A DNA stretch of 64,000 bases from Platynereis dumerilii (taxonomy: Eukaryota; Annelida; Polychaeta; Phyllodocida; Nereididae). The DNA lies in contig JAPTHN010000001.1 of the NCBI GenBank assembly GCA_026936325.1, positions 77,817,380-77,881,379 on the forward strand, in the 5' to 3' direction. A program made the translations under genes and the position numbers. This document shows positions 1-12,332 of this stretch, piece by piece (position 1 is the stretch's first letter; every line of letters starts with the position of its first letter). Under the pieces are notes generated by a model. That model worked only from the letters and a program-made list of their open reading frames with translations, searched no databases and was not told the origin of the DNA.

Positions 1-1298
1 AATTTTTTTAAAAACCCTTCAGTAGCCCTTTAAAAGAAATTTGTGTTTAATGTCGTTAACGAACAAGATAAAACCTACCATTTCTCATCTTCAAAATCTC
101 GCTTCAATTGCGTAAATTACTGTAAAACTCATTGACTTTTCTAAGCAGATGCTTTCGCTTGCATGCTTTGATCAGATTAATGTGTGTCAGTGTGAGCCAT
201 GGCATCAACCATGCCGGTCTGTTGGCCAATGCTCTCTCAGCTCATGGAGCCGTTTTTATCCTGCAACAGAAAAGTGTTTACTCTCAATATTTATTGCTGA
301 TATTCACAGCCTTCAGCAGATTGGTCAAATGATATTCTGACTTGGCCCCTGCAATAACATGATAAACTGCAATTGACGTCTATGGCTACCATTTTGCCCT
401 TTTGATTAGCCTCAATAGAAACGCATTTGGCTGCCCCAGGGCTGAGGTTTTTGGCTTCAATCAGTCCAGTGGCAACCAGGGAAAGGAAAGAGAGTTATAT
501 CTCACAAGGCCGCGTCTTTTCCGAGAAGCTCAGTCCAAGCTCTTATTCAACTATTCTTTTCACTGATATATGACATGTTAAAATGGTAAAGTGCGATCCA
601 CTAATTTCCATTAAGTTGTGAACGTATGCACGGAATTTGCCAATGTAGGGCTCTCATGTAGATCACATATTCTACACAGTTCTCCAGACAGTAATGCTAT
701 TGTGATAAAACATGATTCATCTGAAATTGAAACTGTTAAAAAAATCATTATCATATTTGAAATTTTGTGTGACTAATTCAGGAAATCGTACAGAATCCAG
801 TCATAACAAGCTGCAAATATGAGCGTAATATTCACAGCAATCTATCTTTATAAAAGCTTAAAAGGGGCTGACCATTTTATGTTCAGGGGAGGGGGGCTTC
901 CACTTTTTTAAAATCAATTGTTTCTTCCTCGTTTTTTCCTCAAAAGATTGCTTGTTTCTGTTTCATTCCAAATTAAAATAACAATAAGTTTCCCACAGTG
1001 GGGGACAAAGAAGCTGTCCATGACAAATGTAATATACAAATACATGACGAAACTTAAAAATATAACAGAAAATCTAGTATATCTACATATTCCATTTATG
1101 ATATAAACATCCGATTCTTAACATTTATGCATTTAGCAACATGATTTGAACACTATAACACTATGTATGTCATTCAAATATTTTGACTATGGTTGTACTG
1201 ATCATGAACAACTTGAACATGAAATATGAATTTGCTTGTTTCTGTTTCAATACAAAAATTAATAGCGGGGCAGATTTGTCACGAATAGGGAAGAAATA
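1..1298. other. No gene seen; fragments of repeats
   Basis: AT-rich DNA with no recognisable coding region. At 861-915 an AGGGGCTGACCATTTT stretch followed by a G-run resembles the left end of the poly-G MITE at 40891, but no matching right end was found. The stretch at 1035-1075 repeats, with small changes, the sequence just outside the right arm of the next element (2121-2160), so part of an older copy may lie here. Confidence 0.4.
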
Positions 1299-2135
1299 AT
1301 GCATTTATACATAGAAGCATGAAACTTGGCACACATTTCAAAAACGTCTTAAAGAAAATATTTAGATAGGGAGCCACTTCAGATTTGACCTGGTTGACTC
1401 ATGGCAGCCATTTTCCAAAATGGCTGATAATTATCTCATTTTCCTGCTTTCTGTGAAGTGCCTGTAATTTGAAAGTATGAAAACAGTGCTCATTGTTCCT
1501 TCTACAGATCTATAAACATTGTCAATTGATTTCTGGATTGAACTGAGGAGTTCTAGGGTAGTCAGGGTCCTTTTTGTCTGAACTGTTGAAGAAAATGTAT
1601 AATTTTCGCGGTTTCCCATAGTTTCATGGAATCTCCATTGATTTTAAAACTGACTGCATATTTGAATTTCTTGTAAGAAGAGCTTTCAAATGACTGGTCT
1701 TATCAATAGGTTCCGTGAATTCTTAGTCAAAATTAAAGGAAAAACACAATCTTCAAAAATAATTTTATTTTCATTTTCCCATTTTCGCACAAAGTTTACA
1801 AACCGCGAAATCCAGTGTTTGAATCAATAATAATAATTATTATTTCTAACAAAAAGGATTCCAAGAAGTCTGAAAATAGACCAAGGCTACCAAAAAATGT
1901 TATAGTAATGTACTGAATACTATGAGAGAAGCAAGACAATATTTACATGTACATGTATTTTATTTGTAAGAACTACACAGAAAGCAGAAAAATGGAAGAA
2001 TTGACCGCCATTTTGGAAAATGGCTGCCAGTAGCAACCTAAGCTAAACCTGAAGTGGCTCCCTATCGAAATATGTCTGTATAGAAGGTTTTTAAGAGTGC
2101 GCCAAGTTTCATGCTTCTAATACAAATACATGCAT
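1299..2135. mobile_element. Foldback MITE with ~170 bp terminal inverted repeats
   Basis: The first ~170 bases and the reverse complement of the last ~175 match closely. Shared words are AGAAGCATGAAACTTGGC, ATAGGGAGCCACTTCAG and GGCAGCCATTTTCCAAAATGG, in the same order on both arms. The ~500 bp between the arms holds no coding sequence. This is the structure of a non-autonomous foldback DNA transposon. The outer limits are set at the shared ATGCAT; no clear target duplication was seen, so the family is not assigned. Confidence 0.7.
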
Positions 2136-3647
2136 GGAAACTTAAAAAATATAACGGACAATTAATTGTAAATCTTCAGAAATAAAGGAAGGTTGTCGAA
2201 GTAATATTTGAAGCAAATTGTAAATCAGTATTCACTATTCAATTAAGGAGCTCACCAACATTTGACTATAAAGGCTTCGAACGACAGTCTTCCTTGCACT
2301 GGACTCAAGTGAAAGCTGCAAGAAAGTAGGAAGACTTTATGTAAAAATGAAGTCGTATGTAACAAGGGCCCTTTGTTACACTCCTGGTGTCAGGAACAGC
2401 TTCTCTCTGTAGGCCTTGTTTTTTTTTTCTTCTTCAATGCGCTGTATGTTGTAAATCCTGAGAGCTGTGATGATGCGAGCCCCCCGCAACTCATTTTGTC
2501 AAACTTGATTAAACTTGAGTAAAAGGATTTCAGTGGATTTTCCAGAATATTGTCTTATTGCCTTCTTAAATGGCACTTACATACAAATGATTTCGTTATG
2601 CAGTGCATAATAATGCACCCTTGGTGTTTTCCAACTTAGGATGTGATGGCTTGACATCATATAATGACAGTCACAGTGACTGCTGTCTGTCATTGAGCAT
2701 TTCTTTTCCACTTTCCAGTCAAAAAGGTATTTTAAATTCTTTCACTTCTTTTACCATGTAAGTTGTAACAAAATGTGCAATATTCACTGCTCTAAAAGGC
2801 AATATATTGTATTGATATGGGGATGAATTACCTCATCACAACATATTTTTGTCTTCTTATGGGGAAATACATCTTCCCCTGCAAGGTCGTTAGCGACAAT
2901 ACCTTGCAAACGATAATTAAATTTCTGTCTAATTTCTGTCTAGGACACTAAAATGGTGCAACTGATAATTTGCAAGATGGATTTTGTGCAGAACACAATT
3001 TATATTGATATATATGCCTATATTTAATAAAACAGGATTCCATACCGAAACTGATCACCATTCCATACATGCCACAGTGTCCTCCCCTTGTCCCATTTAA
3101 CCTACCAAGTGCATAAATGCAGGAAGTAAAGTTAGTAAAGCCTAATCATCCAACTCTCTCCTTCTCATTAATCAACCCTTGTGAACAGCAAGACCCTACC
3201 CTGAGAAGGCTATGCATGTACCTCGAAATCTTTCAGTGATGTTATTTTCTTGCTTCAAGGAATGAATATTTCATTTGTCATTTTGCTCTATTTGCTTACT
3301 GTTACTTATGTAGGTGTATACTTCGTTTCTTTTGGTTTATTTGTCTTGTGTTCCTCACTTGATATGAGGTTTGCTTGTTTGTGTTAACAAAGAAAACATA
3401 ATGAATACAAATAAAACAAGTTACTTAACTTTCCAAATGAGCCTCCTATGTAACTGAATTATTCTTCTCAGATGGAGAAAAGAGAGTGATATTCTTGTCT
3501 GGTTAAACTCCCTGGAGAATAATGTATTGTAATTATCATTTTTCATCCAGTAATGGCCTTTATATTCATTTTGCTTGTTTGCAGTTACTGCCTGTGATAG
3601 AGCATCACTAATAATTCATAAGAATGCAGTGCATTTTTTAACATAGT
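2136..3647. other. Intergenic or intronic DNA, nothing recognised
   Basis: AT-rich, with short low-complexity runs such as T-rich 2420-2432. No open frame of note, no RNA gene and no clear repeat boundary. A CTGGTGTCAGGAACAGCTTCT stretch at 2375-2396 has a close relative at 52203-52223, which hints at a dispersed repeat whose limits could not be drawn. Confidence 0.4.
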
Positions 3648-4048
3648 AACTGGGAGACCAAATGGTCTCCCGGTGGACAGATTTGGTCTCCCAGTCATTG
3701 CCAAATTGGCATCACTGGGAGACCAATTATTTCCGAGACTCTCATAATTTGTCATTTGGTTGTCTTAATTTGTAGTTCCAAAAATATTCTTCACTATCTC
3801 TACAACATACTTCTGCTTCTGTCATCTTTCCGGTTTCCGATTAAAAAAAAAATTGTCAAGACTTTTCTTATGGCAATCATAAAAACTCCTAAATTAGCAG
3901 CTAGCTCAATAGTTCAAAATCTTTTGGCGAGCAAATCATCATATAAATATATTTTGTAAATATTGTAATGAATGTACATCTACAGCTGCTGATCTATAGA
4001 TGTTGCGCGTCATGACGCTACGAAATTGCGTTCGTCTCCCAGTCGAAA
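3648..4048. repeat. Clustered inverted ACTGGGAGACC words, probable MITE
   Basis: The word ACTGGGAGACC or its complement occurs at about 3649, 3666, 3686, 3714 and 4034, in alternating orientation. The outermost copies point inward, as terminal inverted repeats would. The first ~90 bases can fold into two nested hairpins (CCAAATGG and CCAAATTGG centres). The interior is AT-rich and non-coding. A short TIR element is the simplest reading, but no target duplication was identified. Confidence 0.45.
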
Positions 4049-4385
4049 ATCCTTAAAAAACTGCTATGTAAGAATGCATACGTCTCAAAAAGGTTCAGCA
4101 GATTGGTGCGAAATAATGCACTATTTTTTTGTATATTTGCATCTGCTTCTGAAACAGTTGATGTTGCAAGCCAATCTGAAATTGTTGTAAACTTGGAATT
4201 TAAAAGAGTGTCTGTAAAATGGTCACCATACAGTTTACATCATCTTAAATTGTATTAAAATGATAAAATTTTAAGTGCTGTGTGTGGGAGTGTAAAATTG
4301 CATTTCATCTAAAATTGTAAGAGGATATGTTGAAGTAAATTGTCGTGTTTCATATTGAAAATAATGAAATGAATTAACAGTACTA

Positions 4386-5935
4386 GTCCATGAGCCAGAC
4401 CCATATTTTCACAGATCGGTACCACCTGGGGTGGCAAAATCTAACAGTGTTTTTCTGAAAGACATATGCCTATAGACTATAAAAAAGTTTGAGCCCAAGA
4501 TTGGAGCGGCAGGTTAGTGGTAGTAATCAGCCCTTAAATATGGGAATCTGTGTCGGATTTGAGCACATGAATTATGGGGTGGGGGAAACTGAAATTGCTC
4601 TATCTTCTGAATCAATGGACCAATTTCAACAAATTACCCCTCAAAATGTCCGGAATTTTGAGTTTTACGAATATAGGTCAATACATGACCAATATGCAAG
4701 TTAAGTAGGTCGTCAGAGGTCAAAAGGTCACAAAAATTGACTATTGCTTAAAATCTGAACCATTGTCCAAATAAACACCACAGCTGCCAACCCAATGAGA
4801 CTTGGTAGGTCATGGAGGGCTTAGATTATAGATAACAAGTATGAAAGTCTATTTTATGCCAACAAATGGATAATTTATGCATGTGTCAGCAGCAGCACAC
4901 AATGAAATATGGTACATATTTGAAAATGACCGTTTTAAGGCAGGAGGAAACTAAAATTGCTGTATCTCCTGAACCAATGGTCCTATCCCCACAAATTACC
5001 CCTCAAAATGTTCGGACTTGTAAGTTCTACACATATAGGTCATTATATGACCAGTATGCAAATTAATTAGGTCATCAGAGGTCAAAAGATCAAAAATTGA
5101 CCTTTGCTTAAAATCTGAAGTCTCATCCTTAAACAAACTCCTTAGCTGCCAAACCAATGAGACTTGTTAAGTCTTTTAGGGGTCAGATTATAGATAAAAA
5201 GTGTCAAAGTAAATTTTATGTCTAAAGATGCATAATTTATGTATGTTTCAGCATTGGCACAAGATGAAATATGTCAGATATTTGAAAATGACCGTTTTAA
5301 GGGCGGGGGAAACTAAAATTGCTATATCTCCTGAAACAATGGTGCTATCCCAACATATTACCCCTTAAAATGTTCGCACTTGTAGGTTCTAAATATAGGT
5401 TATGTATGAACAATATGCATATTAATTAGGTCATCAGAGGTTGAAAGGTCACAAAACTTGACCACTGCCTAAAATCTGAACACCTCATCAAACAACAAAC
5501 ACCATAGCTGACAAACCAACTGCACTTGTTAAGTCATTTAGGGACAAGATAACAAGTTTGATAGTCAATTTAGACTGCAGAGTTTATGTATATGTCAGCA
5601 GTGGGGCATAACAAAATATGGCAGGTATTTGAAAATGATAGTTTTAAGGGTGGGTGAAACTAAAAAAAATTGCAATATCTCCCGAACCAGTGGTCCAATT
5701 CCAACAAATTTCTGCTGCAGGTGTCTGGAATTGGGAGTTTTGTACATGTTATTTGACCAACATGCAAATCATTTAGGTCATCAAAGATCATAGGGTTGCA
5801 AAAATGTACCTTTGCTTAAAATCTGAGCTCTCATGAAAAAATTACACACCGTAACCAGCAAACCAATGGTACTTGATAAGTCATGTAAGGCTCAGATGAT
5901 AGATAACAAGTGTCAAAGTCAATTTTATGCCTAAA
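4386..5935 (+). repeat. Left arm, ~355 bp tandem subrepeats
   Basis: After a unique ~100 base tip, the arm consists of about four diverged units. Each has a TGAAATATG block, AAAATGACCGTTTTAAGG, AAACTAAAATTGCTGTATCTC, a GTCATCAGAGGTCAAAAGGTC block and CTTAAAATCTGA. Unit starts are near 4520, 4870, 5229 and 5579, so the period is 350-360 bases. Short open frames of 66-71 codons recur in two units, but they are not maintained in the other two and are not taken as genes. Confidence 0.75.
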
Positions 5936-6980
5936 ATTCAGCTTTACAGGATATTTCTTATACAACACTGAAATGTAGAGGATGTCACCGAGGACCAGGT
6001 GAGTATATCAATCCATAAGTCCTCAATTTGAGTTTCCTTGCTTGGAGAAGATTCCATCACATGAAAGTACCAGAAAATAATTCCTCTTTCCCACAGTCTC
6101 CTCGATCCTACCATTCTCGAATTCTCCAGCCACATTCTGAGAAAAAGGGTACATAGGGCGGAGTGAAGCACCTGTGGGGTGGATGTGAAACTTCTGGGGT
6201 GCATCAGAGGTGACAAGGTGCATCAACATTGATAAGGTACACTCTACAAGAACAGGAGGTGTATTGCACATTGTTGGATGCAGTAGAGTCTCATCGGGTG
6301 CTTCAAGGGGTGAACCGCCCAACCTTTCATGGATGCTTTGACACTCTATTTGCAGAATTATGAAATAATTGGGTGGCTTGGTTATTGCATAAATTGCTGA
6401 GCAGTGCCTAAATGACATGCTAGTCTGCAGCTGTGGGTAGGCAAAGGCACTGACCCACCTCCAGTCGCATATGCCGGTGAGTGGAGCAATGCCAGAGTAC
6501 TGATAACCTGCTATAACGTTTCCACCGGGAGCTGCTCTTTTTCACGAGCATACAGGGTGCTTCCCAAGCACCTTATGTGAGGTGGTTCAGGGCACCCTGA
6601 GCATTAATTATGACTAGGCAATATACTCAAAAAGGTTGATTCTAAACATTTTTCATTCTTAGGGTGCACAACCGCCCCCACCCCTGTCCCATTAAATTGT
6701 ATATATTCATCCTCCTTTTTGCTCATCGTTGATATGACTATCTTCTTGGCCTTCTTTCTCAATGCTTTTTTCTTCTAGTTCCCTTGTGCCAGCAGGGGAC
6801 CGGGCGGGGGGTGGTGACAAGGGAGGCGAAAGCCAGGAAAGATGGTCCACTAATAGAGCTTGGTGGGGGGAGGGGAGACAAGGATGTTGGGAGGAGACTA
6901 AGAAGTCAGAGAGAAAAGGTTTGGAGTCACTCATCTTTCTTATCTCTCTCCCTCTGTCTCTTTTCCTGTCACCCACTTGG
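5936..6980. other. Loop DNA of the foldback element, no gene
   Basis: Moderately GC-rich sequence unlike the arms. It has GGGGTG-rich stretches at 6140-6310 and a purine-rich run at 6790-6930. Open frames on either strand (up to 131 codons at 6023-6418, minus) resemble no known family, and overlapping frames on the opposite strand are equally open. No RNA gene seen. Confidence 0.4.
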
Positions 6981-7352
6981 GTGGCAGGTTAGCTCAGTGG
7001 TGCATGTTGAACACCCAACCACTCTATACTGGGTTCATATTCAGGCTAGGCACTCTATTGCATAGCAGTATCAATCATCCCTTTGCCCCATTTCTGTTTT
7101 CTCCTCCTATCCCAAAAAGCTTGTCTAGTGCATAACCTTATAACACCTCAAGCCTCCATCCAACGATCCCCTCTCTCTGACCCTCTCCCCGTTTTACTTG
7201 CTACAAAATTACCTTTCACGCACCCTATCCTCCCTACAGTACAACCCTATATAAAGTATGATTAACCCCAACAGGAAGGAAGAATCAGCCACCTTTACCT
7301 TCTTTGAACCACCTTTTAAAATCACATTAAATTTACAATAAAAACCAACAAC
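6981..7352 (+). mobile_element. tRNA-derived SINE
   Basis: The head carries RNA polymerase III promoter boxes in tRNA spacing: an A box TTAGCTCAGTGG at 6989-7000 and a B box GGGTTCATATTC at 7031-7042, 30 bases apart. A unique body follows, ending in an A-rich tail (AAATTTACAATAAAAACC, about 7330-7347). The head does not close into a complete tRNA, so this is a retroposon and not a tRNA gene. It sits inside the loop of the foldback element. The 3' limit is approximate. Confidence 0.6.
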
Positions 7353-7599
7353 AATTTAAACTCATTCTCTCCCATTGTGTATGATTTTTTTGCGTGCCCA
7401 ATTGCTAATTGCAATTACATTGCTAGCTGTCTTAATGGAGTTCCTATTAACTTCGTAATATGGGATAAGGTTGTGGTAAGGAGACTAAGGTAGTTGTGAG
7501 GAGATTTGGGGTGGAGGGGAGAAAGGCAAGGCGGGCAAAATAGGTATAAAGAGGACTTCTGGCGGAGAACGTTCTTACTTTATTTTGGGTTGTACTGTA

Positions 7600-8579
7600 G
7601 GGGAGAGCGGGGCACAGTGAGACACTTTTTTTATTTTCAAGTGTTCCAAAATGTTGGCAGTAACGAGTTAAATGAGATCAGGTCTACATTATAGGTAATG
7701 ACGTTGGGTATATTTTCAAGTAGTTTCAGGTTCCTACCTTTTACAGGTTTGGAGAAATTTTGAGTTACGTCCATGCTCGTTAAGTGTCTCACTGTGCCCC
7801 ATGGGCGGGGCACAGTGAGACAGCAGGCGGGGCACAGTGAGACATGGCACCTGCTGCCATAACCACCGATCCTCGGGATCTGCAGAATTGTTCCATCAAT
7901 TGTTGCTACAGAAACTACTGTACTCTTATAAAAGCAGCTGGCTAGGTGATTTTTTAGGTACGTTTTTGAGCATGTTTCGAAACCTCATCGCACAGGACAC
8001 ATGCACGACTTATTTAACCTGCCGCACCTATTACATACTAATAAAAATTCAGTCTGATGCTTCTCTTTGAATATGACTCACTAAAATCAGGAGTTTATTG
8101 CAGGCATTTTGTTTTTGATGGTGAATTGTAAGCTATTCCTTACATTCAGGTCGTTTCAAGTGTATTTTACCATGTCTCACTGTGCCCCGCCTCCAACTGT
8201 CTCACAGTGCCCCACGCAGCTCTCTTTATAAAATTTTTGAATCCTGCGGACCAGATGCGTATATTGTGGTTCATTATCTCACTAAACTAAGGCAAATAAT
8301 CAAGGTATGAATTCCTGGCAATTGATTTGCGTTATAACATTTTTCTTGGGAATTATAACAAAAAGTCGTTTAGCAAAATTATTTACTTTTATCGGCTAAA
8401 AACCTAAATATTGAAATTCCACTCTCGATATGCTGTGTAGGCATTCCGGATATAGGTCAGACTCTCACTTACTTACTTTTTGTACTATACAAAAGAGGGT
8501 TGATCTGTGAACAGTACCAGCTAGACGCTACGGGCTTTGTCTCACTGTGCCCTCCGTCTCACTGTGCCCCGCTCTCCCC
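7600..8579 (+). mobile_element. Non-autonomous TIR element, GGGGCACAGTGAGAC family, copy A
   Basis: The left end reads GGGGAGAGCGGGGCACAGTG and the right end is its complement. TA flanks both sides (7598-7599, 8580-8581). The motif GGGGCACAGTGAGAC and its complement recur internally near 7804, 7828, 8174, 8202 and 8538, so the ends are multi-copy. No transposase frame is present. It is 980 bp and the most complete of three copies; the others lie at 44171-46259 and, inverted, at 47716-48525. A TA target fits Tc1/mariner, but the superfamily is not proven. Confidence 0.85.
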
Positions 8580-8712
8580 TACATCATAGAGGATGATTGG
8601 AGGAAGCAGGGGAGCTGGAGACATAGAAGAAAGACGCTTGGAGGGTAGGAGTACATCTACATATTGAGACGAAGAGAACAGGAGAAATAATGGAAGCATT
8701 GAGGCAAATAAT

Positions 8713-8832
8713 GAGACTATGCAGGAGGAAACTATGAAGGACGAGACTATGAAGGAGGAGATTATGAAGGAGGAGACTATGAAGAAGGAGACTATGAAGG
8801 AGGAGACTATGGAGTAGGAGACTATGAAGGAG
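8713..8832 (+). repeat. 15 bp purine-rich minisatellite, 8 units
   Basis: Eight head-to-tail units of GAGACTATGAAGGAG, each with nought to three changes, run without gaps for exactly 120 bases. The surrounding 8580-8900 is also purine-rich on this strand. The period is a multiple of three, which keeps the complementary strand open as a Ser/Ile/Val-rich frame. That frame is a by-product of the repeat, not a gene. Confidence 0.85.
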
Positions 8833-9119
8833 TCCTGAGACAAAGAAGGAGAAGGCAGAAAGAGAAGATTGAGGAAACTAGAAGGGATGATACTAACCAG
8901 AAGGAGGAAACTGGGAGGGGAGTATTGGTGGTGTGCTGCAATATTTGGCCATTTGATCCCAGTTCTCTCAGTCTGTCTAGTTTTGAGTCCTCAAAAAAGC
9001 CAGAAGCGAAGAGGAGCAGTTTCCGGACATCTATAAATCACAAATTTGATTCTATTTTATATTTAGTTTACTATGTCTTGAATCAATTCTTCATCTTATT
9101 GACATTTCAGTTGTGTGTG

Positions 9120-10431
9120 GCACATTCAGTCATTTGTCGGTTAAGCTGTGTAATTTTTTCATGAGGGCTCAGATTTTAAGCAAAGGTACATTTTTGCAAC
9201 CTTTTGATCTCTGATGATCTAATTGATTTGCATGTTGGTCAAATAACATGTACAAAACTCCTAATTCAAGACATCTGTAGCAGAAATTTGTTGGAATTGG
9301 ACCACTGGTTCGGGAGATATTGCAATTTTTTTAGTTTCGCCCATCCTTAAAACTATCATTTTCAAATACCTGCCATATTTTGTTATGTCCTACTGCTGAC
9401 ATATACATAAACTCTGTAGTCTAATAACCTATATTTATAGAACCCACAAGTCCGAACATTTTAAGGGGTAATATGTTGGGATAGCACCATTTTTTCAGGA
9501 GATATAGCAATTTTAGTTTCCCCCGCCCTTAAAACGGTCATTTTCAAATATCTGACATATTTCGTCTCGTGCCAATGCTGAAACATACATAAATTCTGCA
9601 TCTTTAGACATAAAAGTTACTTTGACACTTTTTATCTATAATCTGACCCCTAAATGACAAGTCCCATTGGTTTGGCAGCTAAGGAGTTTGTTTTAGGATG
9701 AGGGTTCAGATTTTAAGCAACGGTCAATTTTCGTGACCTTCTGACCTCTGATGACCTAATTAATTTGCATATTGGTCATATAATAACCTATATGTGTAGA
9801 ACTTACAAGTCCGAACATTTTGAGGGGTAATTTGTGGTGATAGGACAATTGGTTCTGGAGATACAGCAATTTTAGTTTCCTCCACCCTTAAAACGGTCAT
9901 TTTCAAATATGTACCATATTTCATTATGTGCCGCCGCTGACACATGCATGAATTATCCATTTGTTGGCATAAAATGGACTTTCATACTTGTTATCTATAA
10001 TCTAAGCCCATCATGACCTTCCAAGTCTCATTGGGTTGGCAGCTGTGGTGTTTATTTGGACAATGGTTCAGATTTTAAGCAATAGTCAATTTTTGTGACC
10101 TTTTGACCTCTGACGACCTACTTAATTTGCATATTGGTCATGTATTGACCTATATTTGTAAAACTCAAAATTCCGGACATTTTGAGGGGTATTTTGTTGA
10201 AATTGGTCCATTGGTTCAGGAGATTTAGCAATTTCAGTTTCCCCCACCCCATAATTCATGTGCTCAAATCCGACACAGATTCCCATATTTAAGGGCTGAT
10301 TACTACCACTAAGCTGCCGCTCCAATCTTGGGCTCAAACTTTTTTATAGTCTATAGGTATATGTCTTTCAGAAAAACACTGTTAGATTTTGCCACCCCAG
10401 GTGGTACCAATATCTGGTCTGGCTCATGGAC
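9120..10431 (-). repeat. Right arm of the foldback element
   Basis: Reverse complement of the left arm. It begins where GTGTAATTTTTTCATGAG matches the innermost left arm and ends at GGTCTGGCTCATGGAC. It holds a little over three of the ~355 bp subunits plus the unique tip. By eye roughly nine bases in ten agree with the left arm in the outer kilobase, with a few short indels. Confidence 0.75.
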
Positions 10432-10433
10432 TA

Positions 10434-11284
10434 TACCGTTTCATGCACATGTAGAATGTCATACATATTCAATTCGCTTGGACAGTGTTTGGTCGGTTGT
10501 TGTCTTCCAATGAAGCATTTCACTCAACAATTCCTTTATTCAACTTGATAATGAGAACACTGATGCTTTCAATTCATTCATTACCATGGATGTTCGAGTG
10601 TGCCCTATTGCTGAAAAGAACATTTAATGTGCGAATTGATTAAATGCCACTAACCATTGAATTGCAAAGACCATTTTACTTATTGTCATTCTTTTTTTGG
10701 AAAGCTCATTTATTTTTGTACGATGTGAATGTTGACTTGGATGTGATAACTGTAACAAAAAAGGCCATCTTATTTCAATGGAATGAAAGACTAATCAGTT
10801 TTTCATTGTGGTGAATAGAAAAAATATTTACTGACTTGTTTCATGAGAAACGGTGTACATAGCGGAATATTTTCTCAATCTCGTGAAAAACAGTCCAATG
10901 CACATGCAGACGTAAGGACACATCTGAATGAACATAATATTATTAGTCTCGTAATGCGGGACTAAAAAGCATGGTGTCATGGATCATTGTAGTGTGTTTT
11001 TGACTTTTTCCCCATATCACCAGAAACATAATGTTTTATGGAAAGTAAATGCCATTTTTGAGGTTATCATTTGGAAACACCATGATTACTCTGCAATTAA
11101 AGGTCTGAGATTTAGAATGACACATATATCAATAATATTATTCCACTAACAGTAACTTCATTTCAAGATCATAGATATTATTAATGTTGTCATAATCTAT
11201 AGATGTCAATGATCTTAGCCTTGTTATTGTCTTCATATTACGAAATAATCTGCACGTGACTGCGGTGATTTTCATGTGCACCAT
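10434..11284. other. No gene seen
   Basis: AT-rich DNA with no long open frame, RNA gene or repeat boundary that I can support. Confidence 0.4.
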
Positions 11285-11489
11285 AAAATTGAAATTTTGA
11301 GTCAACTTAAATTTTTCATTGAGCGTTGCAAAACAATATTATTCCTTTGAGCAAACATAGTTGCTTGTTGCTTTAAGTTATGACAATGGACATGTTATCA
11401 TAACTTTAAACAACAAGCTATGTTAGATACAAGAAATTGTGCAACCATTTCAATCAATCATTCAAGCTGACTCGAAATTTCAAATTTTA
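11285..11489. mobile_element. Palindromic MITE, copy 1
   Basis: Almost the whole 205 bases fold back on themselves. The outer arms share TTGAAATTTTGAGTCAACTT against the complement of AAGCTGACTCGAAATTTCAA. The inner arms share AACATAGTTGCTTGTTG against CAACAAGCTATGTT, around an ATGGACATG loop. A second copy with the same arms lies at 36433-36596. No coding capacity. Confidence 0.7.
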
Positions 11490-12148
11490 CAACTTGTGGG
11501 CACTGGGCATGTATAGTCACTGGCATGGAGATTTGGAATGCGAAGGTAGTTTTAATGAGTCATGTAAAAATGTTTGAATGATGTACTTGCTCTCGTTTTT
11601 TCTCTCAGATAGATATTTCAACTTGAAAACAACAAAAATGTGAGCTTCAAAACTCCTGTTCTTGACACTATAAGAGTGAAAAAAAAAGCCCCAGGGTTTA
11701 CTTGACTGTTGACTTACAGCATGAGTTGCGAAGAAGTAAGACTTTTCTTTAGAGCTTGAAGCACTCAATTATTTCATCTGCTTTCACCAAGGTTCTTGTT
11801 GTATAAATTGAAGAGGTGTCACCATTTTTCATGGCATGTAATGAACTTTCCATCTTTTCTCATGTGATTTCTGAAATGCAAGACCATATATATATAGGAT
11901 ATATAATTTTCATGAGCTGTCTTCGAAACTTTTTATAAAGTTCCAGAATATGCCTCAAGCATTATATTCTGAAGTATGTCATTCCAGGGATGTGAATTGG
12001 GATTATGAAGACCCATTACACAGGAAAGAGATTGCTTCCTACTGGTCCCTATGGTTAAAATTCAAATGAGGAAACATGCATGGCGCAATTGATCGTTGCT
12101 TCAGTTTCTGCCTCTAAGAGGAATCCTGAAAAAATTAAGGTGGAATCA
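11490..12148. other. No gene seen
   Basis: AT-rich, including a short TA run at 11886-11905. Nothing recognised. Confidence 0.4.
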
Positions 12149-12150
12149 TA

Positions 12151-12330
12151 GGCATATATCGCGGGGGGTCAGGGGGGGCTGCAGCCCCCCTGGCATCAGG
12201 GCAAATGGCGTATATCAGGGCAAATTCTGACCAATCAGGGCAGATCCACTGTCCTGGTCACATCCGTGCCATGTTAAAATTTCAGGGCAAAATAGTGACA
12301 GCCCCACGTGAAACGCCTGTTCCGTATGCC
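12151..12330. mobile_element. Small TIR element with GGCATA ends
   Basis: The ends read TA-GGCATAtatcg and, on the complement, TA-GGCATAcgg, so TA flanks a short inverted terminus. A G-run, CTGCAG and a C-run form a hairpin just inside the left end. The word TCAGGGCAAA recurs four times in the body. Non-coding. A related one-ended fragment (TAGGCGTATCGGAGGGG) occurs at 59028-59060. Confidence 0.5.
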
Positions 12331-12332
12331 TA

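Larger units (their letters stand above)
4386..10431. mobile_element. Large foldback DNA element with TA flanks
   Basis: Both ends read GTCCATGAGCCAGACC inward, each directly preceded by TA (4384-4385 and 10432-10433), which fits a TA target duplication. The arms are long inverted repeats (4386-~5935 and ~9120-10431) that can be followed almost base for base through CACCTGGGGTGG, the AACAGTGTTTTTCTGAAAGAC block and repeated ~355 bp units. The ~3.2 kb loop contains a SINE, a nested TIR element and a 15 bp minisatellite but no transposase. TA targets are typical of Tc1/mariner elements; the superfamily here is inferred from the target only. Confidence 0.75.

Noticed and set aside
4489-5066. Repeated 66-71 codon frames with ITPQNVR and DQYA motifs
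   Set aside because: They recur only because the ~355 bp unit is repeated in the foldback arms; other units carry stops and frame changes.
7600-8579. CRISPR-like array of GGGGCACAGTGAGAC words
   Set aside because: The words are few, irregularly spaced and inverted relative to each other, in a eukaryotic TIR element.
8559-8843. 94-codon minus-strand frame with SFIVSSFIVS repeats
   Set aside because: By-product of the 15 bp purine-rich minisatellite, which has a period divisible by three.
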